From contig NZ_JAUFPR010000007.1 of the NCBI RefSeq assembly GCF_030409325.1, positions 1-51,415 on the forward strand: 51,415 nt of DNA, written 5' to 3'. Position numbers and translations under genes: made by a program. This DNA comes from Mucilaginibacter aquaedulcis (GTDB taxonomy: Bacteria; Bacteroidota; Bacteroidia; Sphingobacteriales; Sphingobacteriaceae). Of this stretch, positions 33,717-42,943 are shown one piece after another. The notes under the pieces are model-generated. The model was given only the letters and a program-made list of their open reading frames with translations, did no database searches and was not told the origin of the DNA. Within the stretch, counting starts at the first letter, position 1; every line of letters starts with the position of its first letter.

Positions 33717-34190
33717 ATGAAAACATACGTATTAAAAACCGAACAGGCCATACCCATTAGTTTGGATATGGCCTGGGATTTTTTCTCATCGCCACTGAAT
33801 CTGGCCAAGATCACCCCCAACGATATGAAGTTTGTGGTAACATCTGATTATACCGCCGAAACCAAAATGTACGCGGGCATGATCATCACCTACAAAATAT
33901 CGCCTTTACTGGGTATTAAAATGGACTGGATGACCGAGATAACCCACGTTTCCGATAAACAATACTTTGTGGATGAGCAACGCTTTGGCCCATACGCGTT
34001 GTGGCATCATCAGCACCATTTTAAGGAAATCAAAGGCGGCGTAATGATGAATGATATTTTGCACTATGCCATCCCTTATGGCCCCATAGGCCGGTTAAGC
34101 AACAGTATTTTTGTAGGCGATAAGGTGAAACAGATATTCGCCTACCGGGAAAAGGCTATTGAAAAGCTGTTCGGCGTTTATAAGGTGTAA
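33717..34190 (+). CDS. SRPBCC-family ligand-binding protein
   Basis: A 157-residue single-domain START/Bet-v1-like protein: LKTEQAIPISLDMAWDFFSS at the N terminus, PNDMKFVV, GPYALWHHQHHFKEI and the C-terminal helix VKQIFAYREKAIEKLFG. Related proteins are annotated as polyketide cyclase or cell-division-inhibitor-like. No ligand can be assigned. It follows the sulfurtransferase by 48 bp and may be co-transcribed. An in-frame TTG precedes the ATG; the ATG is chosen. Confidence 0.8.
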   Translation: MKTYVLKTEQAIPISLDMAWDFFSSPLNLAKITPNDMKFVVTSDYTAETKMYAGMIITYKISPLLGIKMDWMTEITHVSDKQYFVDEQRFGPYALWHHQHHFKEIKGGVMMNDILHYAIPYGPIGRLSNSIFVGDKVKQIFAYREKAIEKLFGVYKV

Positions 34191-34220
34191 TGACCTTTTT
34201 TATATCGGTATGATCGCGCT

Positions 34221-35444
34221 TTATACAATTGATTTTTCAGATGCCGCTTTATACCTGATCAAGAAATCAGACTTGCGGATGTAATGATTAAGCGGCTCTT
34301 CGATCAGTTTAAACAGCGTTACCGATAATATATTTAATAAGATAAAGGTGTACAACAAGTTTAAGGTATCGAACTCAAAAGGCGAATACCATGATACACC
34401 CCATTTATCAAACAGCTCAAACGTATAATCATTTAAGTGGTCAAAACCCGAATGCAGGAGCGTGTATATCCAACCGAGGTGAATAAGGTAAAATATATAT
34501 GAGCTTTTCCCCAGTAACTCAATAAACGGCAAAGCCAGGAATTTTTTAAAGATCGTGGTTTCGGTTAATATGCCGTAAAAGAAAAGGGCCACCGCTATGC
34601 ATAAGAAGTAGTTGTTAACAACAATACCTACCCTACTTTCAACCCCGGCCAACCAGCCCTTGGGCACAGGCTGCAAGGCCATTACCAGTACACAAACAAA
34701 AATCAGTATAAAGCCTCCGTATGTATAATTTACTTTGTTAGTTCGCTTAAAACCTTTTTTTAGCACATAGCGGGCCAATTGCATTCCCACAAAAAATTCA
34801 AAACAGCGGCCCAGAAAGGTAAACAACATTACAAATGTAAAATTGCCAAAAAAGCCATACCAGTTAATATGGCTAAAGATCAGGTACAGTAAAATACCAA
34901 TAAGCGTAATGATAAGCGGCTGCACATAAAATTTACCATAACGGCGGGCAACCAAAAATATAACGGGCGCCGAAAAGTAAAAACATTCTTCTACCGTTAA
35001 TGACCATCCTTGGGCTATTCCGGTATCCCAAAACTGGTAAAAAAAACCGCGCACAAATGTAATGTTCATGAGCAGGAGCGCTACCGGGTGTTCGTAACCT
35101 TTGGTAATGGTTTCGTCTTTGGTGATAAAATAGTAAATAAATGCTCCCACGGTTAACAGAAAATACATGGGATAAATGCGGGCGACGCGGTTTTTAAGGT
35201 ATTGCAAAAACCAACTTTTAGTTAGGCCCTCAAAATTATTATAATACCTAAAGGTGATCAGGAAGCCCGAAAGCACAAAGAAAATACTTACCCCAATGTG
35301 AAATTCGCCCAAAAAACGTTGCAGGATGTAAGGGACACTACCATCAAAGATATAGGCAAAATGCGATATAAAAACCAGGTAGGCTGCCATTGCACGCACC
35401 CCGGTTAAAGCTGGAATATAGTTTTGTTGCGCTCGTTGTGACAA
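34221..35444 (-). CDS. Acyltransferase-3 family membrane O-acyltransferase
   Basis: An integral membrane protein of 407 residues with about ten hydrophobic segments. The N-terminal YIPALTGVRAMAAYLVFISH carries the conserved Arg and catalytic-type His of the OafA/NodX family, and FHIGVSIFFVLSGFLITFRY is the next signature. The family O-acylates (often acetylates) surface polysaccharides or peptidoglycan. The start codon appears to be TTG at 35444, since the next ATG lies inside the first membrane segment. No glycan-synthesis genes are adjacent, so the substrate is unknown. Confidence 0.87.
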   Translation of the reverse strand: MSQRAQQNYIPALTGVRAMAAYLVFISHFAYIFDGSVPYILQRFLGEFHIGVSIFFVLSGFLITFRYYNNFEGLTKSWFLQYLKNRVARIYPMYFLLTVGAFIYYFITKDETITKGYEHPVALLLMNITFVRGFFYQFWDTGIAQGWSLTVEECFYFSAPVIFLVARRYGKFYVQPLIITLIGILLYLIFSHINWYGFFGNFTFVMLFTFLGRCFEFFVGMQLARYVLKKGFKRTNKVNYTYGGFILIFVCVLVMALQPVPKGWLAGVESRVGIVVNNYFLCIAVALFFYGILTETTIFKKFLALPFIELLGKSSYIFYLIHLGWIYTLLHSGFDHLNDYTFELFDKWGVSWYSPFEFDTLNLLYTFILLNILSVTLFKLIEEPLNHYIRKSDFLIRYKAASEKSIV

Positions 35445-35510
35445 AGTAAATGCAAATTTAACTAACAGATCAATATGATATAATCAATGATTTACAAAGT
35501 GATACCAAAA

Positions 35511-35640
35511 AGCCTCACCCCAGCCCTATCTGAAGGAGAATGAGTCAAAGTAGCATATCAAAGTCCTCTCCTTTGGAGAGGATTACTCGCAATCAAATAT
35601 TTCTCGTGCTCGTGAGGTGCTCCGCAGTTTAGGTGAGGCT
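35511..35640. repeat. Family A-type inverted repeat reaching into the radical SAM gene
   Basis: Perfect 9-bp outer arms AGCCTCACC / GGTGAGGCT (35511-35519 and 35632-35640) enclose a diverged hairpin 1 (CCTCTCCTTTGGAGAGG) and CTCGTGCTCGTGAGG. The right arm encodes the last residues of the radical SAM gene, whose TAA is at 35629-35631. Confidence 0.85.
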
Positions 35641-36582
35641 CGATCCCTGCACTACGCCGCGGCTTAATATCCTTTGATCTATATAGTATTGTATCTCTGA
35701 TTTTTTGAGGCCCCAGTTTGGAGCAATCAGCAGTTCCCTGTCGCTCAGGCCAAAAAGGCGCTGTATCACAATATCAGGGCGAACGAGGGGTAAAAGTTCG
35801 CACAGAAAATCGGCATATTCATCAATACTGAAAAGCTTGAATGGCTCGCGTTTGTATTTAACACCCATCACTGAACCTTCCACAATATGCAGGTGATGAA
35901 ATTTAACAAATTTAATTTGCGGAAAACGGTTGATCTCATCGGCATACTTTAACATCATATCATGTGTTTCCCACGGGAAACCGAATATGGTATGAACGCA
36001 AATGTCAAGCTTGCTGTTTTCAACAAGTTTCAGGGCTTTTATAAGCTCCTCATGGCTGCAACCGCGGTTTATCTGGTTCAGGGTATCGTTGTAGATACTT
36101 TCCATGCCCATTTCCAGGTCAACGTCAAACCGGTCGGTATAGCTTTCCAGCAGGGCCACCTTTTCCGCGTCGATACAATCAGGGCGTGTGCCAACGCTAA
36201 GGCCAACAATGTCTTCGGTACCATAGCTCAGCGCCTCGTCATACATCATTTTGAGGTAATGTGCCGGCGCATAGGTATTGGTATTGGGCTGAAAATAAAT
36301 AATGAATTTATCGGCGCGGTTGCCTTTACGCGCGCGCTCCATACCCTCCATTACCTGCTGACGCACAGTAGGCGCATTACGGCTAACCGATGGTGTAAAC
36401 GAATCAACATTGCAATAGGTGCAACCGCCATAGCCCTTAGAGCCATCACGATTAGGGCAGGTAAACCCACCATCAACAATTACCTTAAACACCCGCTGCC
36501 CTTTATATTTATCGCGCAGCCACGGGCCATAGTTATTGTAGCCCTTTTCCCAAACCGCTGTTGTTGATCCTGTTAATTGCAT
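35629..36582 (-). CDS. TIGR01212-family radical SAM protein (YhcC-like)
   Basis: A 317-residue radical SAM enzyme. The Fe-S cysteines lie in FTCPNRDGSKGYGGCTYCN, the longer-spaced arrangement typical of TIGR01212/YhcC, followed by YFQPNTNTYAP and GLSVGTRPDC. The function of the family is not settled. ATG at 36582 is chosen over a TTG three codons upstream. A perfect -7 box (TATCTTTG) ends 6 nt before the ATG, so the mRNA may be leaderless. The last residues and stop codon lie in a family A repeat. Confidence 0.88.
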   Translation of the reverse strand: MQLTGSTTAVWEKGYNNYGPWLRDKYKGQRVFKVIVDGGFTCPNRDGSKGYGGCTYCNVDSFTPSVSRNAPTVRQQVMEGMERARKGNRADKFIIYFQPNTNTYAPAHYLKMMYDEALSYGTEDIVGLSVGTRPDCIDAEKVALLESYTDRFDVDLEMGMESIYNDTLNQINRGCSHEELIKALKLVENSKLDICVHTIFGFPWETHDMMLKYADEINRFPQIKFVKFHHLHIVEGSVMGVKYKREPFKLFSIDEYADFLCELLPLVRPDIVIQRLFGLSDRELLIAPNWGLKKSEIQYYIDQRILSRGVVQGSSLT

Positions 36583-36588
36583 TTGCGG

Positions 36589-36596
36589 CAAAGATA
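36589..36596 (-). promoter_or_regulatory. Probable -7 box of the radical SAM gene
   Basis: TATCTTTG on the minus strand, 6 nt before the ATG. No clear -33 TTTG. Confidence 0.5.
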
Positions 36597-36645
36597 GGTA
36601 ATTTTTGGGAGTGCATTGCTAATACCTCTTCGCCGCATGCTTGGC

Positions 36646-37008
36646 TTACTGATCTGCAGTGCCTGGATCGGCAGGCTGCACGCCAATGTCAGTACGGGTG
36701 GTTGTACCGCTGGTTATGCTGGTATTGTCGCCTTTAACGTTAAGCTGCGTGGGCAAGGTTCTTTTAGAGGTTATGCCCGGGCTTAGTAAATTGAAACAAT
36801 AACCAACCAAAGTGCCTATAAAAAATATAAGCACCTGCCGGGCTGTTTCCACATTGGCAAGTGGAATAGGAATAAAAGTTATTAGAAAGCAGTATACAAT
36901 AACTGCCCCTATAACATATGCACAAAGCTTAAACAGCTTATCCCAATGATTATTATCTTCCTCAATATCCCTGCGTGCGTCCTCAATATCTTTCTGCGGA
37001 TCTGCCAT
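36646..37008 (-). CDS. Hypothetical small membrane protein
   Basis: The protein has 120 residues and no recognised family. The N-terminal part is acidic and helical (DIEDARRDIEEDNNHWDKL), followed by two hydrophobic segments (residues about 28-50 and 58-78) joined by a short turn, and a polar Thr/Ser-rich tail. This suggests an inner-membrane hairpin with both ends in the cytoplasm. It stands alone. Confidence 0.65.
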   Translation of the reverse strand: MADPQKDIEDARRDIEEDNNHWDKLFKLCAYVIGAVIVYCFLITFIPIPLANVETARQVLIFFIGTLVGYCFNLLSPGITSKRTLPTQLNVKGDNTSITSGTTTRTDIGVQPADPGTADQ

Positions 37009-37419
37009 AATAAAATAAGGTTTTATATTGGTTTATATATGGTAAACTTTAAGTACAAGTTAATTTTAAATAAACTCAAATGCAACATGAGCTACTTTTT
37101 GCACACAAATTGTATACATATTGCACACTTTTTTCACAACAATTGTGTAGCATCAGTATGTGCTTATCAAAAGTAAATGACTACTTTTATTTAACTAAAA
37201 TTCAATATTTTACCCTACAAGCTACCCCACCCCGCCACATCAATTGCAAATTAAGGCTGCATATTTCCCGCTAAATAGCAAGGAGAGATGCGGCTATTGC
37301 CGGGCGCATGGCAATCCTGCTAAAGAGTATTTTAATAGCTGAAAAATCTTAGGTTATTTATGTTTAAATAACCGGCAGCGAGTTTTTACCCACCACCGGT
37401 TTATATAATAGGGGCATTA
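37009..37419. other. Intergenic, no gene seen
   Basis: AT-rich on the left, and the short frames have no support. A hairpin GGTTATTTA / TAAATAACC at about 37352-37373 lies downstream of the lipoprotein gene but lacks a T run. Confidence 0.5.
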
Positions 37420-38466
37420 TCAGAAACTTATTTTCGACAAGCCATTACCGGCTATGTACAGCGTTTTACCATCATTTGAAAGGGCTATTCTTTTATTCTC
37501 CACATTGGTGGCAATCAGTTTTACTTGCCCGTCGCTTATTTTCATAATTTCGCCCATATTGCTGATACCGCCGCCCGGTTCGGGATTATCGGTACCATAT
37601 TCGCCTGTTTTCAGATATAGTGTTTTACCATCCTTACTCACCTCAATGGCAACCAGTACATTAAACTTAACACTGTCTATAGGCCCTTCTCCGGGAGGCG
37701 AAGTATGATTGGTTGGTGCTACACCATAGCGATTGCTCACCAGGTAGCCATATGGCGCTGTGTTTAATGTACTTTTAAAAAGTTCGCTGTAAAAACTATT
37801 GCTTGATGCTCCTAAACCGGCATCCCATAGTGTACCGGGATTACCACCGATACCGAAGGTACTGATAAATTGTTGTGTATCATCAATACTGCCGGTATAG
37901 GTAAGATCACCAAAATGACCGTCTTTAGTAATTTTCGACAGTGAAAAGAACACCGAATCAAACCCGCTCCTTACCGTTCCGAAAACTACAGAATGATCCG
38001 TTTCATCGGTACCAACCTCAAGGTTGCCAAAAGTTGCAGGGGTAAATTTTTGCAGGGGCGGCTGGCCAACTTTATAAAATTTAATTTCCTGCCCTCCCTT
38101 AATAATTTTGATGCCATTGCTGGCCCTCAGGTAAAAGGTATAATCTTTAGAGATGGTAAGAAATGTAGGATGAAAATTGGTATAAACTGAGGCAGGCAGA
38201 TCAACATCAACCAGCTCGGAGCCAATGAGCCGTTTGAGTTTGCCATTTTCAAGCAAAAATATTTTATCATCATAACAAACCTGAATATCGGTAAAAACAT
38301 GTTGGGCTGCTGTAAAGATAGGTTCAGGCATCACCGTTTGGGTTTCGGCGTTTACCGGGGTTAATTTTTCGGGTACGATACCGGCTTCATTTTTACTGCA
38401 TGATAAAAAATAGCAAATGAAAATTAAACACGCAATTTTGCAAATGCTAATGGTTAATACTTTCAT
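37420..38466 (-). CDS. Hypothetical lipoprotein with propeller-like repeats
   Basis: Starting at MKVLTISICKIACL (38466) the product has 348 residues. It begins with a lipoprotein signal ending YFLSCSKNE, where the Cys would be lipidated. A frame 17 codons longer exists but buries the signal. The mature part has several short blocks resembling beta-propeller blades, for example VLVAIEVSKDGKTLYLKTG and KRIALSNDGKTLYIAGNG. No enzymatic motif is seen. It is probably an outer-membrane or periplasmic lipoprotein of unknown function. Confidence 0.72.
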   Translation of the reverse strand: MKVLTISICKIACLIFICYFLSCSKNEAGIVPEKLTPVNAETQTVMPEPIFTAAQHVFTDIQVCYDDKIFLLENGKLKRLIGSELVDVDLPASVYTNFHPTFLTISKDYTFYLRASNGIKIIKGGQEIKFYKVGQPPLQKFTPATFGNLEVGTDETDHSVVFGTVRSGFDSVFFSLSKITKDGHFGDLTYTGSIDDTQQFISTFGIGGNPGTLWDAGLGASSNSFYSELFKSTLNTAPYGYLVSNRYGVAPTNHTSPPGEGPIDSVKFNVLVAIEVSKDGKTLYLKTGEYGTDNPEPGGGISNMGEIMKISDGQVKLIATNVENKRIALSNDGKTLYIAGNGLSKISF

Positions 38467-38731
38467 AATAAATGGTTTAAAAAGGCAAATTGGTTTCGAT
38501 AGATTCGATAAATACAAGTTAAATATTTAACTCGTATTTAATATTAGCTTGCCGCTATTGTGTATTAAAGTGTAATAAACCGCGAAAAAGAGAGTATTCA
38601 TGAGCATTGGCAACCCAGGTCTAATGGTAAAACCATTGTCGTAAACACCCTGTTTATTGTCGCTTTTGCACCTTTTTTTAGGTCATAAATAAAAATATCT
38701 TTACTCAGGCAATACCACAAACACCATAAGT

Positions 38732-39178
38732 ATGAAAACCATATTTGATCAAACAACCCGTGATGAGCTGATAAACAGGATCAATACACTTGATGAAAAC
38801 AGCAGGGCGCAATGGGGCAAAATGAACATCAACCAAATGCTGAAGCATTGTACCCTTTACGATGAGGCTACATTAGGTAAACGGAAATTTAAACGCGTAT
38901 TTATTGGTTTGCTGTTTGGTAAAATGGCCTTGAAAGAAATGATAAAAGACGAAAACCCCATAAGGCGAAATATGCCCACTCTCGCCGAGCTCAGGGTAAC
39001 AGAAAGTGATATTGATGTGGCCGCCGAAAAAGCGAAATGGATAGAGCTGATAAATGAATATGCCCATTTTACCAACCACAACTATGTACACGCCTTCATC
39101 GGCAAAATGACCGATGAACAGACCGGCCTTTTAGCTTATAAACATATTGATCATCATTTGAGGCAGTTTGGGGGATAA
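38732..39178 (+). CDS. DUF1569 (DinB-like) protein
   Basis: A 148-residue protein matching DUF1569: RAQWGKMNINQMLKHCTLYDE at about residue 25-45 and LLAYKHIDHHLRQFG at the C terminus, with histidines placed as in DinB-like four-helix metal-binding proteins. Function unknown. It stands alone; an imperfect -7 box (TATCTTTA) lies about 35 bp upstream. Confidence 0.85.
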   Translation: MKTIFDQTTRDELINRINTLDENSRAQWGKMNINQMLKHCTLYDEATLGKRKFKRVFIGLLFGKMALKEMIKDENPIRRNMPTLAELRVTESDIDVAAEKAKWIELINEYAHFTNHNYVHAFIGKMTDEQTGLLAYKHIDHHLRQFGG

Positions 39179-39189
39179 TTCCAATCATT

Positions 39190-39291
39190 AGTCTGAACCT
39201 CGATTAAACAGATTTAGTGATTAACAGGATTTCCTTAATCAATTGGTTAAATCTATAAATCCGTGAATCTGTTTAATCGTGGCTCAGACAA
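39190..39291. repeat. Family G inverted repeat, longer version
   Basis: Arms AGTCTGAACCTCGATTAAAC and AATCGTGGCTCAGAC, with further complementary AAACAGATTTA / AATCTGTTT. Parts of a family E element and of an AAGTCCTTCGTCC word repeat follow up to about 39395. Confidence 0.75.
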
Positions 39292-39409
39292 TAGTCATAC
39301 ACAGTTCGCGATTGCTTCGTTCCTCACAATCACACGTCGAAAAATATCATTCCTCCTTCGTCCAAAATCCTTTGTCTCAAAGTCCTTCGTCCCTCATTCA
39401 CTTTATTAC

Positions 39410-39417
39410 TAAATTTG
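39410..39417 (+). promoter_or_regulatory. Probable -7 box of the mutase gene
   Basis: TAAATTTG, exact TAnnTTTG match, 22 nt before the ATG at 39440. A TTCG about 20 nt upstream is a one-mismatch -33 element. Confidence 0.45.
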
Positions 39418-39439
39418 TGATAACCAACTATAACCCTTC

Positions 39440-42400
39440 ATGGAAAGTATTGCCCCGTATAAGTCCCGGTACAAGATCCGTTTTGTTACAGCCGCTTCAC
39501 TGTTCGACGGGCATGATGCCACTATCAACATCATGCGCCGCATACTGCAAAGCAGTGGGGCCGAGGTAATACACCTGGGGCATAACCGCTCGGTTGATGA
39601 GGTGGTGAACTGTGCCATTCAGGAAGATGTGCAGGGTATTGCACTCACCAGCTACCAGGGCGGCCATCTGGAATATTTTAAATACATGCATGATCTGCTG
39701 GCCCAGCGCGGGGCTGGCCATATCAAGATATTTGGCGGTGGCGGCGGCGTATTCCTGCCGCATGAAATTGAGGAGCTGCAGGCTTACGGCATCACACGTA
39801 TCTACTCGCCCGATAATGGCCGCACTATGGGTTTGCAGGGAATGATCAATGATATGCTGAACCAGTGCGACTACCCTACCGTTACCCAGCTCAACGGCGA
39901 AATGGATCATCTACCCGAAAAAGACGCGGGTGCTATTGCCAGGTTAATCAGCTGGGCGGAGGGAGCCCCACCCAAACCCTCCCCAAAGGAGAGGGCTTTT
40001 GAAAAGCAAACAGATCAGGAAGCTTCACCCTTAAAGAGAGATTTAGAGGCTGTTACCCTCGGCATTACCGGCACGGGCGGCTCTGGAAAATCGTCATTAG
40101 TTGATGAAATTGTTCGGCGCTTTTTGATGGCTACAGATAAAACGCTGGCCATTATCTCCGTCGACCCATCCAAGCGCAAAACGGGCGGTGCCTTGCTTGG
40201 CGATCGCATCCGCATGAATTCCATTAACAATCCGCGGGTGTATATGCGGTCGCTGGCTACGCGGCAGGCTAACCTTGCCCTGTCAAAACATGTACAAGAG
40301 AGTATTGATATTTGCAAAGCTGCCGGATTTGATCTGATCATTGTGGAAACATCGGGCATTGGCCAGTCAGACACTATGATCACCGATTATTGCGATGTTT
40401 CACTTTACGTGATGACCCCGGAGTTTGGTGCCGCCACCCAACTGGAAAAGATAGACATGCTTGACTTTGCCGATCTGGTAGCACTTAACAAATATGATAA
40501 ACGCGGCGCACTTGATGCCCTGCGCGATGTTCGCAAGCAGTACAAGCGCAATCACCAGCTTTTTACCGCTAAGGATGATGAGCTGCCAGTGTATGGCACT
40601 ATGGCTTCCCAGTTTAATGATCCGGGCATGAACAGTCTGTTCACCGCCATCATGAAAACCATTAAAGCCAAAACCGGGGTGGATTTGTTGGAGCGAGGTG
40701 CGGGGAGTGAGGTGCCGGGATTGGGTGAGGAACACGTTGAATCTGAAAAGATATATATCATTCCGCCTGATCGTAACCGCTACTTAGCCGAAATAGCCGA
40801 AAGCAGCAAGGCTTATGATGAATGGGTAGATGAGCAATGCCTGATAGCCCAACAGCTATACCAGCTAAAGGGCGCGATGGAATTGATAAACCAGAGCAAG
40901 GACAAAGGACAAAAGAACAGGGATAACAACATGCCGGAAGAAGTCCCCCCCCTTGGGGGAGATTTAGAGGGGGTGCTTGAGGTGCTCGAAGCCCGCCTTC
41001 ACCCCGATTGTAAACGCTTATTACAAGATTGGCCCGAAACCGTTAAAAAATACAAGGCCGAAAATTTTATTTACCACGTTCGCGATAAGGAGATCAAACA
41101 GCCATTATATTATACTTCGCTGTCGCAATTACGGATCCCTAAAATAGCTTTACCAAAGTACCAGGCATGGGGCGATATTTTACGCTGGCTGCTTACAGAA
41201 AATGTCCCTGGCGAATTTCCTTACGCTGCCGGGGTGTTCCCCCTGAAACGGGAAGGCGAAGACCCAACCCGCATGTTTGCGGGTGAGGGTGGGCCCGAGC
41301 GCACCAATAAGCGCTTTCATTATGTATCGCTTGGTCAGCCGGCGCACCGGTTATCAACCGCTTTTGATTCGGTAACTCTTTATGGCGAAGACCCGCACAC
41401 TCGGCCCGACATTTATGGTAAAATTGGCAACTCAGGCGTAAGCATTGCCACGCTTGACGATGCCAAGAAACTATACTCAGGCTTTGATCTCTGCGCGGCA
41501 TCAACCTCCGTATCCATGACCATCAACGGTCCTGCACCCATGCTCCTGGGCTTTTTCATGAATGCAGCTATTGATCAGCAATGTGAAAAATATATCATGG
41601 AACATGGGCTGGAGCATCTGGTAGAAGCCAAGTTTAAACAACTGTACCATGATAAGGGGCTTAAAAGGCCAGGGTATCAAAGCCTCACCCCTGCCCTCTC
41701 CAAAGAAGAGGATTTAGGTGAGGCTTCTCTTCTCCCTCCTGGCAACAACGGACTCGGCTTAATGTTGCTTGGCCTTACCGGCGATCAGGTGCTGCCTGCT
41801 GATGTGTATGAGAAAATAAAGGCTTATGCTATATCCACCGTTCGGGGTACGGTGCAGGCTGATATTTTAAAGGAAGACCAGGCTCAGAACACCTGCATAT
41901 TTTCTACCGAATTTGCCCTGCGTATGATGGGCGATATGCAGCAGTATTTTATTACGGAAAAGGTGCGCAACTTTTATTCCGTATCCATATCCGGCTACCA
42001 TATTGCCGAAGCAGGGGCTAACCCTATTACCCAACTGGCTTTTACACTCTCTAACGGGTTTACCTATGTAGAATATTATCTGAGCCGGGGTATGCACATT
42101 GACGATTTCGCACCTAACCTATCCTTCTTTTTTAGTAACGGTATCGATCCGGAGTATTCGGTGATCGGGCGTGTGGCCCGACGCATTTGGGCTAAGGCTA
42201 TTAAAAATAAATATAAGGGAAACGACAGGTCGCAGAAATTGAAATACCATATTCAAACAAGCGGTCGGTCGTTACATGCACAGGAAATAGATTTTAATGA
42301 TATCCGCACTACTCTGCAGGCTTTGTATGCCATTTACGATAACTGCAACTCCCTGCACACAAACGCGTATGATGAGGCCATCACCACCCCTACCGAAGAA

Positions 42401-42943
42401 TCTGTACGCCGGGCCATGGCCATACAGCTCATCATTAACCGTGAACTTGGCCTCGCCAAAAACGAAAACCCTTTACAAGGAGCTTTCATTATTGAAGAAC
42501 TCACTGACCTGGTTGAACAAGCTGTACTTACCGAATTTAAAGCCATTAACGAACGCGGCGGCGTACTGGGTGCCATGGAAACCATGTATCAGCGCGGCAA
42601 AATTCAGGAAGAATCTCTCTACTATGAAACGCTGAAACATAGCGGCGAATACCCTATTGTTGGGGTTAATACCTTCCTGAATAAAAAAGGATCGCCTACG
42701 ATTATCCCCTCCGAAGTAATCCGTGCTACTGAAGATGAAAAGCAGTACCAGATAGCGGCTTTACAGGCATTTCAACAACGTAACCAGGAACGCGTGCCGC
42801 TACTGCTTAAAAACTTACAACACGCAGCTATTGTCGGCGATAATATTTTTGAAACCCTGATGGAGGTTTGTAAATATTGCTCCCTCGGGCAGATCAGCCA
42901 CGCGCTGTACGAAGTTGGCGGGCAGTACAGGCGGAATATGTAG
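39440..42943 (+). CDS. icmF: Fused B12-dependent acyl-CoA mutase with G-protein chaperone domain (IcmF-like)
   Basis: A 1167-residue fusion. Residues about 10-150 are the B12-binding domain (LFDGHDATIN, with His25 as the expected cobalt ligand, and later GGGGG). Residues about 205-420 are a MeaB-like GTPase (GITGTGGSGKSSLVDE, VDPSKRKTGGALLGDR, VETSGIGQSD, NKYDKR). Residues about 515-1167 are the mutase large subunit (QPAHRLSTAFDSVTLYGEDP, QNTCIFSTEFALRMMG). This order is that of IcmF, which isomerises isobutyryl- and n-butyryl-CoA; methylmalonyl-CoA activity is not excluded. It is roughly 70 residues longer than I remember for IcmF, and three in-frame repeat-derived segments (about residues 175-204, 501-513, 748-762) would account for most of that. 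Confidence 0.9.
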   Translation: MESIAPYKSRYKIRFVTAASLFDGHDATINIMRRILQSSGAEVIHLGHNRSVDEVVNCAIQEDVQGIALTSYQGGHLEYFKYMHDLLAQRGAGHIKIFGGGGGVFLPHEIEELQAYGITRIYSPDNGRTMGLQGMINDMLNQCDYPTVTQLNGEMDHLPEKDAGAIARLISWAEGAPPKPSPKERAFEKQTDQEASPLKRDLEAVTLGITGTGGSGKSSLVDEIVRRFLMATDKTLAIISVDPSKRKTGGALLGDRIRMNSINNPRVYMRSLATRQANLALSKHVQESIDICKAAGFDLIIVETSGIGQSDTMITDYCDVSLYVMTPEFGAATQLEKIDMLDFADLVALNKYDKRGALDALRDVRKQYKRNHQLFTAKDDELPVYGTMASQFNDPGMNSLFTAIMKTIKAKTGVDLLERGAGSEVPGLGEEHVESEKIYIIPPDRNRYLAEIAESSKAYDEWVDEQCLIAQQLYQLKGAMELINQSKDKGQKNRDNNMPEEVPPLGGDLEGVLEVLEARLHPDCKRLLQDWPETVKKYKAENFIYHVRDKEIKQPLYYTSLSQLRIPKIALPKYQAWGDILRWLLTENVPGEFPYAAGVFPLKREGEDPTRMFAGEGGPERTNKRFHYVSLGQPAHRLSTAFDSVTLYGEDPHTRPDIYGKIGNSGVSIATLDDAKKLYSGFDLCAASTSVSMTINGPAPMLLGFFMNAAIDQQCEKYIMEHGLEHLVEAKFKQLYHDKGLKRPGYQSLTPALSKEEDLGEASLLPPGNNGLGLMLLGLTGDQVLPADVYEKIKAYAISTVRGTVQADILKEDQAQNTCIFSTEFALRMMGDMQQYFITEKVRNFYSVSISGYHIAEAGANPITQLAFTLSNGFTYVEYYLSRGMHIDDFAPNLSFFFSNGIDPEYSVIGRVARRIWAKAIKNKYKGNDRSQKLKYHIQTSGRSLHAQEIDFNDIRTTLQALYAIYDNCNSLHTNAYDEAITTPTEESVRRAMAIQLIINRELGLAKNENPLQGAFIIEELTDLVEQAVLTEFKAINERGGVLGAMETMYQRGKIQEESLYYETLKHSGEYPIVGVNTFLNKKGSPTIIPSEVIRATEDEKQYQIAALQAFQQRNQERVPLLLKNLQHAAIVGDNIFETLMEVCKYCSLGQISHALYEVGGQYRRNM
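39964..40051 (+). repeat. Family A element in frame inside the mutase gene, copy 1
   Basis: AGCCCCACCCAAACCCTCCC opens hairpin 1 (CCCTCCCCAAAGGAGAGGG), then an A-rich spacer and a degenerate hairpin 2, ending AGATTTAGAGGCT. This is the full two-hairpin layout of 4832-4935. It is translated as APPKPSPKERAFEK and EASPLKRDLEA between the B12 and GTPase domains. Confidence 0.85.
40941..40978 (+). repeat. Family A element in frame inside the mutase gene, copy 2 (hairpin-2 half)
   Basis: GTCCCCCCCCTTGGGGGAG followed by ATTTAGAGGGGGTGCTT is the second half of the family A element. It is translated as EVPPLGGDLEGVLE near the junction of the GTPase and mutase parts, after a low-complexity SKDKGQKNRDNN stretch. 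Confidence 0.82.
41681..41725 (+). repeat. Family A element in frame inside the mutase gene, copy 3
   Basis: Perfect 9-bp arms AGCCTCACC / GGTGAGGCT surround CCCTCTCCAAAGAAGAGGA. It is translated as SLTPALSKEEDLGEA, inside the mutase domain between RPGYQ and LPPGNNGLGLMLLG. Confidence 0.87.
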
